In this document: one piece after another, positions 24,608 to 35,757 of the stretch | Layout of the letters: the number at the start of each line of letters is the position of its first letter | How positions within the stretch are numbered: position 1 is the stretch's first letter | DNA from: JACMLX01 sp040384325 | GTDB lineage: Bacteria; Gemmatimonadota; Gemmatimonadetes; Gemmatimonadales; Gemmatimonadaceae | Direction: 5' to 3' | DNA length: 64,000 bases | NCBI GenBank assembly: GCA_040384325.1 | Contig: JAZKJL010000006.1 | Span: 558,001 to 622,000 of the forward strand | Made by a program: the position numbers and the translations under genes | Notes under the pieces: model-generated | Database searches by the model: none | Seen by the model: only the letters and a program-made list of their open reading frames with translations | What the model was told of the DNA's origin: nothing

Positions 24608-24979
24608 GTACTTTCTACGCGCTCGAAACCGCTGACTGCTCATCGCAGAATTGCTACAGCCGCAGAACTGCACGGCCGCAGAAGGGCAACTGCTTTTTTG
24701 GTTGGTGTAGGGGCGCAACGTCTACCGCGTCGAGAGCGATCGAGCCATCACGTGACCGCCTGGCGTACCGGCGACCGTTACCGCCCCCACCGGCAGTGCC
24801 GCCTTTCCCGAGCTTACGTCAGCAGCTCACATCGCATCTCGCCGCATCCGCCCTTCTGCGGCTGTGCAGTTCTGCGGCTGTTGCCCTTCTGCGATGCGCA
24901 GTTGAGTGCTGTTCGGCCCGGCACGAATGTTGGCCCACCAGAAGCTGTGCCGGCGCTGCGACGGGAGCGATATTGGGGC
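24608..24979 (+). other. Intergenic region between xerC and hslV
   Basis: No gene. Most of it is an inverted repeat pair with arms at 24641-24687 and 24850-24896, plus a run of six T at 24694-24699. The segment between the arms has no coding signature. The hslV promoter must lie after the right arm. Confidence 0.75.
24641..24896. repeat. Long inverted repeat, family copy 1
   Basis: Two arms of about 47 bases (24641-24687 and 24850-24896) are near-perfect inverted copies. Each arm consists of three 16-base units built on GCCGCAGAANNGCACN. The same units in the same inverted layout occur at 55623-55742. This is a lineage-type intergenic repeat family, function unknown. Confidence 0.85.
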
Positions 24980-25531
24980 ATGTCTGAACACTCTCCAGTC
25001 TTTCACGCCACCACCATCCTCGCCGTGCGCCGCAACGGCCAGATCGCCATCGGCGGCGATGGGCAGGTGTCGATGGGGCAGACCGTCGCCAAGGCGACGG
25101 CGAAGAAGGTGCGGCGGCTCGGCAACGGCAAGCTGGTCGCCGGGTTCGCCGGTGCGGCGGCAGATGCCTTCACCCTGTTCGAGAAGTTCGAGGAGAAGCT
25201 GGAGCGCTACGGCGAGAACCTGCCCAAGGCCGTGGTCGAACTGGCCAAGGACTGGCGGTCGGATCGTGTGCTGCGGCGGCTCGAGGCGCTGCTGATCGTC
25301 GGCGATCGCGACACGCTCTTCACCATCAGCGGCAACGGCGACGTGATCGAGTCCGATGATGGCGTGATGGCCATCGGGTCGGGTGGCATCTATGCGCTGT
25401 CGGCGGCGCGGGCGCTGATGCGGCACACCGAGATGAGCGCGCGCGAGATCGTCGAACACGGCATGCAGATCGCCGGTGAGATCTGCGTGTACACCAACAC
25501 GAACATCACCGTCCTCGAACCCACCGCCTGA
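24980..25531 (+). CDS. hslV: HslV (ClpQ) proteasome-like protease subunit
   Basis: 183 residues. N-terminal threonine hydrolase of the HslUV protease. The propeptide MSEHSPVFHA precedes the catalytic Thr11 in TTILAVRRNG; GGDGQVSMGQTVAKATAKKVRRL and IGSGGIYALSAARAL are typical. E. coli HslV loses only Met, so a ten-residue propeptide must be cut here. GGGAG/GGGG lie in the 17 bases before ATG 24980. Ends three bases before hslU. Confidence 0.97.
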   Translation: MSEHSPVFHATTILAVRRNGQIAIGGDGQVSMGQTVAKATAKKVRRLGNGKLVAGFAGAAADAFTLFEKFEEKLERYGENLPKAVVELAKDWRSDRVLRRLEALLIVGDRDTLFTISGNGDVIESDDGVMAIGSGGIYALSAARALMRHTEMSAREIVEHGMQIAGEICVYTNTNITVLEPTA

Positions 25532-25534
25532 CCG

Positions 25535-27001
<1,467 letters not shown>

Positions 27002-27023
27002 GCGCCGCTCCGTCGCCGGTTCG

Positions 27024-27051
27024 TTGACCGGCGGGCGGCGAGCGCTAGGTT
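27024..27051 (+). promoter_or_regulatory. Promoter of argF (TTGACC-N16-TAGGTT)
   Basis: -35 TTGACC at 27024-27029 and -10 TAGGTT at 27046-27051 with 16 bases between, the best match of the TAGNTT promoter set to the sigma-70 consensus. Confidence 0.65.
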
Positions 27052-27107
27052 GCTTCCCTTCCCGCAGTCCCGCGGGACGTGTGGTGCCGTCTTCCGCTCC
27101 TGCCGCC

Positions 27108-28052
27108 ATGTCCGCCGAGCGCCAACATCGCGATTTCATCGCGATCCCCGACTTCGATCGCTACGAACTCGACGCGCTGCTGCGCCTCGCCGACCGCATG
27201 CGGCGCGGGGCGTACGACCGTCGTCCGCTGCGCGGCAAGACGCTGGCGATGCTGTTCATGAAGTCGTCCACGCGCACGCGGGTGTCGTTCGAGGTGGGCA
27301 CGTTCCAGCTCGGCGGCCACGCGCTCTTCCTCTCCGAGCGCGACGTGCAGCTGGGTCGTGGCGAGCCGCTCTCCGACACCGCCCAGGTGCTGACGCGGTA
27401 CGTGGATGGGATCATGATCCGCACTTTTGCGCATGACGACGTGCTGAACCTCGCCAAGCACGCGCAGGTGCCGGTGATCAACGGGCTCACCGACCTGCAG
27501 CATCCCTGCCAGGTGCTGGCCGACGTGCTGACGGTGCGCCAGCATCTCGACGATGAGCGGAAGCAGGTGGTGGCGTGGATCGGCGACGGCAACAACATGG
27601 CCAACTCCTGGATCGACGCGGCGTCGTCACTCGGCTTCGAGCTGCGGCTGGCCTGTCCGGAAGGCTACGATCCGGACCCGGTACTCCTGGCGCGGGCGCA
27701 GACGCAGACCACGGTGAAGCTGCTGCGCGACCCCGCCGAGGCGGCCGACGGCGCGACGGTCGTCACCACCGACGTGTGGGCGTCGATGGGCCAGGAAGCC
27801 GAGCACGCGCAGCGGGTGCAGGCGTTCCGCGGCTACATGGTGGACGAGGCGGTGATGAGTCGCGCACGCAAGGACGCGATCTTCCTGCATTGCCTGCCGG
27901 CGCACCGCGGCGAGGAAGTGAGCGCCGGCGTGATCGACGGGCCGCAGAGTCGCGTGTGGGATGAAGCCGAGAACCGGCTGCACATCCAGAAGGCGATCAT
28001 GGCGGTATTGCTGGGTGGCGAGGCACTGCACACGGGGCAGGTGCGGGCCTGA
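27108..28052 (+). CDS. argF: Ornithine carbamoyltransferase
   Basis: 314 residues. Converts ornithine and carbamoyl phosphate to citrulline in arginine synthesis. Carbamoyl-phosphate site SSTRTRVSF, HPCQ loop in LQHPCQVLADVLT, ornithine site (TDVWASMGQE) and HCLPAHRGEEV are all present. Start at ATG 27108; the frame upstream has no homology. No other arg genes are in the window. Confidence 0.96.
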   Translation: MSAERQHRDFIAIPDFDRYELDALLRLADRMRRGAYDRRPLRGKTLAMLFMKSSTRTRVSFEVGTFQLGGHALFLSERDVQLGRGEPLSDTAQVLTRYVDGIMIRTFAHDDVLNLAKHAQVPVINGLTDLQHPCQVLADVLTVRQHLDDERKQVVAWIGDGNNMANSWIDAASSLGFELRLACPEGYDPDPVLLARAQTQTTVKLLRDPAEAADGATVVTTDVWASMGQEAEHAQRVQAFRGYMVDEAVMSRARKDAIFLHCLPAHRGEEVSAGVIDGPQSRVWDEAENRLHIQKAIMAVLLGGEALHTGQVRA

Positions 28053-28057
28053 CTTGG

Positions 28058-28882
28058 GTGCGATGCGCGCGTGACGTGACGACGCCTGAGCGCCCCCGAG
28101 CCCGATTGGTGCCACGTGCATTTGGCATCGCCGTGAGCGTTGGGTTGTGCTCTGCGCAGCTCGAGGCGCAAGCGCCGATGGTCACCGATGATGCAGGCAT
28201 CGCGGCGTTACGCACCGTGCATCTCGAGGTCTTCGGGCAGTTCGCTCGGCTGCCAACCAGCGCACGTCCGGCGACCTCGCAGGCGACCACCGTGCTGACC
28301 GCGGGTTTTGGCGCAGTGCCGCGGCTTGAACTCGGCTTCGACTTTCCTTGGATCGTCGTCCGTCAACCCGGCGCGAACGTGGCAGGCATCGGCGATCTGA
28401 ATCTGACGGCGAAATATCGACTGACCGCACCAGCCGACACCGTCTCAGTGCAATGGGCGCTGGCAGCCGCAGCCGAGATGCCGACGGGCTCTGCGCGGCG
28501 TGGTTTGGGATCAGGCGTACCGGATTTCGGCCTGACGGTGATCCGTGAGCAGACGCATCGTGGCACGGTGATGAGACTTAACGTTGGTCTGCAGGTCGCT
28601 GGCAATACTTTGACTGGCCGAGTGGGGACGGCCAATCGCGCACCCGTGCTGAATGCTGCGGCGTCAGTTGCTCGAACGCTGCCAGCAGGCATCACGCTGG
28701 CGCTGGAAGCATCAGGCTATCAGGGCCGCTCGCCGGTGGCCATTGACCGCGAGGCTCGTGTGCAATGCGCGATGACTTATGCGCTGGGATCGCGAGTCGC
28801 GCTCGCCATCAGCATGCAGCGCGGCTGGCTCGCCAGTCCACCGTCGCAGGTGCAAGTTGGAATCATCGCCGACCCGTGGTAG
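28058..28882 (+). CDS. Predicted outer-membrane beta-barrel protein
   Basis: 274 residues from GTG 28058 (five bases after argF; internal GTG or TTG starts are possible). An N-terminal hydrophobic segment ending SAQLEAQAP looks like a signal peptide. The rest alternates polar and hydrophobic residues in short strands (TTVLTAGFGAVPRLELGFDFPWIVV, GDLNLTAKYRL), with VTDDAG near the start, like the MetA-pathway/transporter-type barrel family. Base composition is slightly lower in G+C than the neighbours. No substrate can be named. Confidence 0.6.
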   Translation: MRCARDVTTPERPRARLVPRAFGIAVSVGLCSAQLEAQAPMVTDDAGIAALRTVHLEVFGQFARLPTSARPATSQATTVLTAGFGAVPRLELGFDFPWIVVRQPGANVAGIGDLNLTAKYRLTAPADTVSVQWALAAAAEMPTGSARRGLGSGVPDFGLTVIREQTHRGTVMRLNVGLQVAGNTLTGRVGTANRAPVLNAAASVARTLPAGITLALEASGYQGRSPVAIDREARVQCAMTYALGSRVALAISMQRGWLASPPSQVQVGIIADPW

Positions 28883-28931
28883 CAGCACGCACGGGATCCG
28901 TCAGTTCACCATTCAGACCGCCGTCGTTCGT

Positions 28932-29396
28932 ATGCCCACCATCGGCAAGCCCGCTCCCGCCTTCATGCTCGCCACCGACACCGGCGAGACCGTCTCCCTC
29001 GAGAACTTCAAGGGCCAGACCGTCGTCCTCTACTTCTATCCGAAGGACGACACCTCCGGTTGCACCACCGAAGCCTGCGAGTTCCGCGACAGCATGCCGC
29101 GGTTCAGCAAGGACAACGCGGTCATCCTCGGCATCAGCCCCGACGACGTGAAGAGCCACGCCAAGTTCAAGGCGAAGTACGACCTCCCATTCACGCTGCT
29201 CGCCGACACCGATCATGCGGTGGCCGAGGCGTACGGCGTGTGGAAGGAGAAGAGCATGTACGGCCGCACCTACATGGGTGTCGAGCGCACCACCTTCCTC
29301 ATCGACGGCACCGGCACGCTCCGGCAGGTCTTCGAGAAGGTGAAGCCGGCCGGCCATGCCGACGAGGTCGCAACGGCCATCTCTGCGCTGACCTGA
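28932..29396 (+). CDS. bcp: Thiol peroxidase Bcp (PrxQ type)
   Basis: 154 residues. Reduces hydrogen and organic peroxides. Peroxidatic Cys in DTSGCTTEACEFRD with the resolving Cys five residues later, as in atypical PrxQ enzymes; KDNAVILGISPDD and FLIDGTGTL follow. ATG 28932 starts the conserved MPTIGKPAPAF. Cytoplasmic. Confidence 0.95.
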   Translation: MPTIGKPAPAFMLATDTGETVSLENFKGQTVVLYFYPKDDTSGCTTEACEFRDSMPRFSKDNAVILGISPDDVKSHAKFKAKYDLPFTLLADTDHAVAEAYGVWKEKSMYGRTYMGVERTTFLIDGTGTLRQVFEKVKPAGHADEVATAISALT

Positions 29397-29511
29397 TCGG
29401 GCGTGCAGTGGCACGACCGCTGCAATGACGAGGGGCAGGATCGCCACGGGAGTCGGTGGCGCCGACATCCGTCGGCATCCCCGCCTGCCGGTCCTGCCAC
29501 CCGAGGCACGC

Positions 29512-29928
29512 ATGTCGGAGTCGGATATGGATGGATGGTTCCGCCGTTTCGCCGAACGGGCAGCCGTCGTGCTCGGGCGGCCGGCGGCGTTCCTCATCGC
29601 CCTCGCACTGGTGCTCGTCTGGGCGGTGTCGGGGCCGGCGTTCGGGTTCTCCGAGGAATGGCAGATCCTGATCAACACCGGCACCACGATCATCACCTTC
29701 CTGATGGTCTTCCTGCTCCAGAGCACCCAGATGCGCGACTCCCGCGCCATCCACCTCAAGCTCAACGAGCTGCTCCGCGCGGTGTCCGACGCCCGCGACG
29801 CGATGGTCGCCGTGGAGAAGTTGCCCGACGACGCGCTCGAGGAGTTGCGCGGAGAGTTCGAGACGCTGGCCGAGCAGTCCCCCGGCTGCCTGCCGGACAC
29901 ACAGCCCGCGACACCGACCGCACGGTGA
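29512..29928 (+). CDS. Low-affinity iron permease family protein
   Basis: 138 residues with two membrane helices (about 20-38 and 48-70). The segment NTGTTIITFLMVFLLQSTQ followed by RDSRAIHLKLNELLRA is the signature of the family named after yeast Fet4 (PF04120). GAGG lies about seven bases before ATG 29512. Bacterial members are small and their role in iron transport is untested. Confidence 0.85.
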   Translation: MSESDMDGWFRRFAERAAVVLGRPAAFLIALALVLVWAVSGPAFGFSEEWQILINTGTTIITFLMVFLLQSTQMRDSRAIHLKLNELLRAVSDARDAMVAVEKLPDDALEELRGEFETLAEQSPGCLPDTQPATPTAR

Positions 29929-29960
29929 ACGGGCGCGCATTCCGGTCAGCGTCGCCCGAC

Positions 29961-29989
29961 TGACGGCACCCCGGTTCCGGGATAGATTG
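29961..29989 (+). promoter_or_regulatory. Promoter of gcvT (CTGACG-N17-TAGATT)
   Basis: -35 CTGACG (29961-29966) and -10 TAGATT (29984-29989), 17 bases apart; start codon 41 bases further on. Confidence 0.55.
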
Positions 29990-30030
29990 GATGGTGCTGC
30001 CAGTTCGGCACTTACTCCTGCCTTCCCGCC

Positions 30031-31143
30031 ATGACCGCTTCAGAGACGCTCCAGCGCACTGCGCTCTACGACACGCATGTCGCCCTTGGCGCCAAGATCG
30101 TCCCCTTCGCCGGGTTCGAGATGCCGGTCCAGTATCCCACCGGGATCACCGCCGAGCACCACGCGGTGCGGAAGGCGTGCGGCTTGTTCGACGTCAGCCA
30201 CATGGGTGAGTTCCGGGTCACCGGCCCAGGCGCGATCGATTTCGTGAACTACGTCACCACCAACGACGTCTCCAAGCTGGCGGTGGGGCAGGCGCACTAC
30301 TCCACGTTCTGCAACGAGCGCGGCACCATCGAGGACGACTGCCTCGTCTATCGATTCGCGGACCACCTGATGCTGGTGGTGAATGCGTCCAACATCGCCA
30401 AGGACTGGGCGCATATCGAGCCGCGCATGCTGACCTTCGATGCGCAGTTGGAGGACGTGAGCGCGACCACCGCGCTGCTGGCGCTGCAGGGGCCGAACGC
30501 GCCGACGATCCTCGCCCGGCACACCGACACCGACCTCTCGGCCATCGCCTACTACCACTTCGCCGTCGGCACGGTGGCAGGGGTGAAGGACGTGATCATC
30601 AGTCGCACCGGGTACACCGGTGAAGATGGGTTCGAGCTCTACTTCCCCGATGCGCAGGCACCGCACGTCTGGGCGGCGCTGATGTCGGGCGGCGACGTCA
30701 CACCTGCCGGTCTCGGCGCGCGTGACACGCTGCGGCTCGAGATGGGCATGGCGCTTTACGGCAACGACATCGACGACACCGTCACGCCGTACGAGGCCAA
30801 CCTGGCGTGGCTGGTGAAGCTGACGGCCAAGGAGCGCTTCGTCGGCCGCGAGGCGCTGGTGGCGCAGAAGATGGCGGGCGTGCCACGCAAGCTGGTCGGA
30901 TTCACGCTGCCCGTGCGCAATGTGCCGCGGCACGGCATGAAGGTGTTCTACCACGGCGAGCCGAGTGGCGAGGTGTGCAGCGGTACCGTCGGTCCGAGCG
31001 TCGGGCTGCCGATCGGCACCTGTTATCTGCCCGCCGACGTCGCGAAGCCTGGTACCACCTTCGATGTCGAGATCCGCGGCACGCTGGTGCCCGCCACCGT
31101 GGCGGCGCTTCCGTTCTGGCCGAACGGCTCGGCGAAGAAGTAA
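30031..31143 (+). CDS. gcvT: Aminomethyltransferase (glycine cleavage T protein)
   Basis: 370 residues. Transfers the methylene group from the H-protein-bound intermediate to tetrahydrofolate. ETLQRTALYDTHVALGAK, FAGFEMPVQY, LFDVSHMGEF, SRTGYTGEDGFELYF and GLGARDTLRLEMGMALYGND are diagnostic. Full length. gcvH and gcvP are not in the window; instead a sigma-54 activator gene begins seven bases after the stop. Confidence 0.96.
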   Translation: MTASETLQRTALYDTHVALGAKIVPFAGFEMPVQYPTGITAEHHAVRKACGLFDVSHMGEFRVTGPGAIDFVNYVTTNDVSKLAVGQAHYSTFCNERGTIEDDCLVYRFADHLMLVVNASNIAKDWAHIEPRMLTFDAQLEDVSATTALLALQGPNAPTILARHTDTDLSAIAYYHFAVGTVAGVKDVIISRTGYTGEDGFELYFPDAQAPHVWAALMSGGDVTPAGLGARDTLRLEMGMALYGNDIDDTVTPYEANLAWLVKLTAKERFVGREALVAQKMAGVPRKLVGFTLPVRNVPRHGMKVFYHGEPSGEVCSGTVGPSVGLPIGTCYLPADVAKPGTTFDVEIRGTLVPATVAALPFWPNGSAKK

Positions 31144-31150
31144 GTCGCGA

Positions 31151-32689
<1,539 letters not shown>

Positions 32690-32762
32690 TTTATGATTAG
32701 CTGCGGCCCAGCTTGCACCTTCGTTTACGGCCGGGGCTGATTCCCAGCATGCGGTCGAGCAG

Positions 32763-33641
32763 GTGTTCGGTCTGTTGCACTTCCACCCGCGAAAGAACGT
32801 GACCGTGTCTGTCTTTCAGTCTTCCGCGGGTGCTGGCGGCGGTTCGAGCCGACCGCCGGCGATTCACATCGCGCGCGCCGAGGAGTTGCTCGGCACGTTG
32901 CCGGGTGTGGTCAGCGTGCGCATCGAGGCCTCGCCGGGCGGTGAGGTGGACGCGATCCACGTCCTGACTTCGGTCGAAGTTGGTCCTAAACAGACCGTGC
33001 GCAACATCGAGAGTGCCTTGCTGGCGCATCTCGGCATGCGTGTGGACCATCGCAAGATCAGCGTGGCGACGACGGTGGATGCGCCGCGGATTCGCCTCAC
33101 GCCGTCGGCGGTGGAGGCGATTGCCGGACCGCCTGCTGGAGCGGCACCAATGTCGGGCGCGCCGACCTCGCCGTTGCCCCCGGTGCCTGGCGCCACGCCG
33201 GCGCCGAGTGTGGCCGCGGCTGCGGTGCCGGGCAGCCAGGCGTCGCCGGCGGCCGGTGACCGGCGCTACCTCTTCGACGACGTGGAAGTGAAGCGCAGTC
33301 GCAACGGGCTTGGCGTCCGCGTGACCTTGCGTCGTGGTGAGCAGTCTTTCGAGGGCGAGGCGGAGGGACTGGAGACGGAAGCGGCGCGGCTGGAGCTGGC
33401 GGCGCGCGCGACGGTTCTGGCGATTGCCTTCGCGGAAGGGAAGGCGGGGGCCGTGGCGCTGGCGGGTGCGCAGCGCGTGGAGGCCTTCGGTGCGGATGTG
33501 GTGTTGGTCGGAGTGACGGTGCGGCAGGGCCGGTCCTCGTTGATGCTGAGCGGGAGTTGCACGATCCGCGACAGCGCCGAGGTGGCTGGGGCCCTGGCAG
33601 TACTGGACGCGACGAACCGGTGGCTGGAGGCGGCGCGGTAG
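32763..33641 (+). CDS. Conserved-looking protein with two alpha/beta domains, function unknown
   Basis: Up to 292 residues; start uncertain (GTG 32763, or GTG 32799/32805 giving VTVSVFQ). Residues about 35-105 have the pattern IARAEELLGTLPGVVSVRIE ... GEVDAIHVL ... GPKQTVRNIESALLAHLGMRVDHRKI, which looks like an ACT-like or ferredoxin-like fold. After a Pro/Ala-rich linker (about 118-160), a second domain (165-292) runs YLFDDVEVKR ... VRVTLRRGEQSFEGEAEG ... ALAVLDATNRWLE, alternating strands and helices like a dimerisation or hotdog-type fold. No catalytic or DNA-binding motif is visible. It follows the sigma-54 activator by 73 bases, with a -10-like TATGAT at 32692-32697. I do not recognise a named family. 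Confidence 0.6.
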   Translation: MFGLLHFHPRKNVTVSVFQSSAGAGGGSSRPPAIHIARAEELLGTLPGVVSVRIEASPGGEVDAIHVLTSVEVGPKQTVRNIESALLAHLGMRVDHRKISVATTVDAPRIRLTPSAVEAIAGPPAGAAPMSGAPTSPLPPVPGATPAPSVAAAAVPGSQASPAAGDRRYLFDDVEVKRSRNGLGVRVTLRRGEQSFEGEAEGLETEAARLELAARATVLAIAFAEGKAGAVALAGAQRVEAFGADVVLVGVTVRQGRSSLMLSGSCTIRDSAEVAGALAVLDATNRWLEAAR

Positions 33642-33899
33642 GAGGGGCCGTCTCGGGAGTGGTGACCGGCAGGCGTTGCGTGTGGTGGTGACGAAGTCAC
33701 CGCGGGCGGCGGGACGAACAGCTGACGGTCACGGGCACGGTGGTAGGAAGTGCAAGTGGAGCAGGCAGATTGTCATCCCCCCGTCCTCGGCAGAGAGGAG
33801 AAGAGCGGGTACGGCCAGTAGTACGAGCGGAGCCCACCTGAAGGAGGCAGTTTGGCGTGAATGCGCCAGGCTGACGAGATCAATGGGAGGTGACGCAAG
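33642..33899 (+). other. Leader region before the micropeptide
   Basis: No gene of usual size. Composition drops here toward the low-G+C segment that follows. A small hairpin TGGCG-N6-CGCCA lies at about 33853-33868. I looked for the GEMM cyclic-di-GMP riboswitch because an HD-GYP gene follows and did not find its conserved core. Confidence 0.5.
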
Positions 33900-33968
33900 A
33901 TGGGATTCTGGTCCGGATTCGCAGCACTGTTGTCCGCAGCGTTCAGCGGTGGTCTGACGTGGCAGTGA
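33900..33968 (+). CDS. Candidate 22-residue hydrophobic micropeptide upstream of HD-GYP gene
   Basis: A short frame beginning ATG 33900 and ending TGA 33968 encodes MGFWSGFAALLSAAFSGGL plus TWQ. A near-ideal Shine-Dalgarno sequence GGGAGGTG lies seven bases before the ATG, stronger than almost any other in the window. The peptide is hydrophobic and aromatic with a GG four residues from its end. It stops 35 bases before the TTG of the HD-GYP gene, so the two may be co-transcribed. It could be a leader peptide, a membrane micropeptide partner or a secreted signal. It is too short for homology and may be chance, but the ribosome site argues for translation. Confidence 0.5.
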   Translation: MGFWSGFAALLSAAFSGGLTWQ

Positions 33969-34003
33969 AGTACTAGTCGGTCGACCGAGGCGGGGGGATC
34001 TGC

Positions 34004-35314
34004 TTGAGAACGTCCACAATACGCGTCGTCATCGCGACAGCCTTCTGCGGGGCCGCGAGTTTCGCTGCGCTCTACGCGGCAGCACCCGACGTAGACTCGA
34101 AAGAGCTGAATGCAGCGATTGCGTTCGCTGTATTCTCCGTATTTGGCGCGTTGATGCCCTACTCGTTGTCAGAGCGAGTCGCGGGCTCCGCGACGTTTGT
34201 CACATTCTTGGCGAGTGTTGTTCTCGTCCCGTCATGGCTGTCTGTTCTTGGCGCTGCTGGCGTGATTCTGCTCACACAGATCGTTCAGCGCACCGGAAGA
34301 GCTAAGACAGTCTTTAACGTCTCGCAGCACCTGGTTGCGCTGACGTGCAGTGTCGTCGCCTACAGAATCGCATCTGGCGATGGTGCCGTGCATGGTGGGC
34401 CAATAAGGCCATTGGCATTGATAGTCGTATTCTTGGCGTTCTTCCTCGCCAACTCAATAGCGGTAGTCGCTGTTGTGAGCTCAGAGACCCGCGTTCCATT
34501 CTTTTCGCTTTGGAAAGAGAATACGCTCCGTGGATTTGGGCTTGACGTCATTGCGATTCCTTTCGTTTACGTCTTTGTAAAGGTTTATGTCGAGTTCGGA
34601 GTTCTCGCGACTTCAGCAGCAGCTGCACTCGTCTTGATCGTTCGCCAGCTGAATAGCACGAACGAGGAGCTGCATCGGTCCAACAAAGAACTGCTCGAGC
34701 TCACCGTCACGACGCTAGAAGCTCGCGATCCTTATACATCGGGCCACTCGAGGAGAGTTTCACAATACTCCCGAATGATGGGGCAGGCGCTCGCGCTTTC
34801 ATCAAAGCAGATCGAACGCCTTACCGTGGCAGCTCTGCTGCATGACGTCGGCAAGATTCATGAAGTCTTCGCCCCGATTCTGTCGAAACCAGGGAAGCTG
34901 ACAGCCGAAGAACGCGCAATAATGGAGTCGCACCCAATCAAAGGTGCTGAGCTCGTGCGAATCTCATCGCACCTGCGTGATACAGTCGATCCGATTCGTC
35001 ACCACCATGAGGCTTGGGACGGATCTGGATATCCTGACGCACTCGCCGGCGAGGCCATCCCCGTGTTTGCGCGCGTGATTGCTATCGCTGACACCATCGA
35101 CGCGATGGCAAGTGACCGACCTTACCGTCGCGGACTGTCTGCCGAAAAGATCCGTGCCGAGATCGTTCGGATGAGTGGAATTCAGTTCGATCCCGCGATG
35201 CTCACGACGCTCATCGAAGCGGGTACCATTGACACAGTACTGCGATTGGCTTGCGCCTCGCACGAAAATGACTTTGCTGCGGAGCCGTCGCTCGCGCTGA
35301 TCGCGAACGGTTAA
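34004..35314 (+). CDS. Membrane-anchored HD-GYP cyclic-di-GMP phosphodiesterase
   Basis: 436 residues from TTG 34004 with CGGGGGG about nine bases upstream. Seven or so hydrophobic segments occupy residues 5-215, forming a membrane sensor domain I cannot name. A short coiled stretch (LNSTNEELHRSNKELLEL) leads to an HD-GYP domain: HSRRVS, LLHDVGKIH, HP..GAEL, HHHEAWDGSGYP and IADTIDAMASDRPYR. All metal-binding residues and the GYP motif are intact, so hydrolysis of cyclic di-GMP is expected. Codon use and composition are foreign to the neighbourhood: row 34501-34560 has 29 G/C in 60. Confidence 0.9.
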   Translation: MRTSTIRVVIATAFCGAASFAALYAAAPDVDSKELNAAIAFAVFSVFGALMPYSLSERVAGSATFVTFLASVVLVPSWLSVLGAAGVILLTQIVQRTGRAKTVFNVSQHLVALTCSVVAYRIASGDGAVHGGPIRPLALIVVFLAFFLANSIAVVAVVSSETRVPFFSLWKENTLRGFGLDVIAIPFVYVFVKVYVEFGVLATSAAAALVLIVRQLNSTNEELHRSNKELLELTVTTLEARDPYTSGHSRRVSQYSRMMGQALALSSKQIERLTVAALLHDVGKIHEVFAPILSKPGKLTAEERAIMESHPIKGAELVRISSHLRDTVDPIRHHHEAWDGSGYPDALAGEAIPVFARVIAIADTIDAMASDRPYRRGLSAEKIRAEIVRMSGIQFDPAMLTTLIEAGTIDTVLRLACASHENDFAAEPSLALIANG

Positions 35315-35757
35315 TTCCTGACGATTTTCGGTGAGTGATGCGTGGCTGCCATCAACCGAGGGCAGCCACTTTCATTGGGCCCTGCTCGATAATTCCGTCT
35401 GTCATTGAGGATGGACGCCTCATTCAAGCCGCGCGAGACCGCAGCCTGAAAGAACAAAGCCGCACGTCGACGCGGCCACGACATAATGGGGCTGTCACTT
35501 TTGTGCCTGGTGCCGACGCGGGCCACATTGTTCTGACGGCTTCCTCCCTGCCGTGCGGGACCGGTTCAGCGGGATGGCTTCCTCAGTCCTCGCACGTTGC
35601 TGCTTCGAGATGCTGCGATGCCTCAAGCCGGCGTCAGTCGGAACTTCGAAGCGCACGATGACTTGCTCGCCAACTGTCGCCGCGATGCGGCTGAACGCCG
35701 AGATCGAGTGCGGTGTGTACTTAAATGCGCAATCCGCGAACTTGGGTCCCAGCGCAA
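35315..35757 (+). other. Intergenic region between convergent HD-GYP and regulator genes
   Basis: Holds the HD-GYP terminator (35342-35375). The remainder has only short frames. One minus-strand frame just beyond the regulator stop (about 35755 to 35510) reads FKYTPHSISAFSRIAATVG and on for about 80 residues with a protein-like look but without a start codon; it may be a decayed gene fragment. No homology was recognised. Confidence 0.5.
35342..35375 (+). terminator. Intrinsic terminator of HD-GYP gene
   Basis: Perfect 9-bp arms GTGGCTGCC and GGCAGCCAC around a ten-base loop, followed by TTTCATT, 28 bases after the stop codon. Confidence 0.75.

Noticed and set aside
24641..24896. CRISPR-like array from repeated GCCGCAGAA units
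   Set aside because: Units are 16 bases with no spacers, and are arranged as inverted arms. This is a hairpin repeat, not a direct-repeat array.
33642..33899. Cyclic-di-GMP riboswitch before the HD-GYP gene
   Set aside because: The conserved GEMM core and tetraloop-receptor arrangement could not be found; only a small hairpin is present.
33676..33957. 93-codon frame overlapping the micropeptide region
   Set aside because: Composition is random, no ribosome site or domain, and the shorter frame at 33900 has the clear translation signal.
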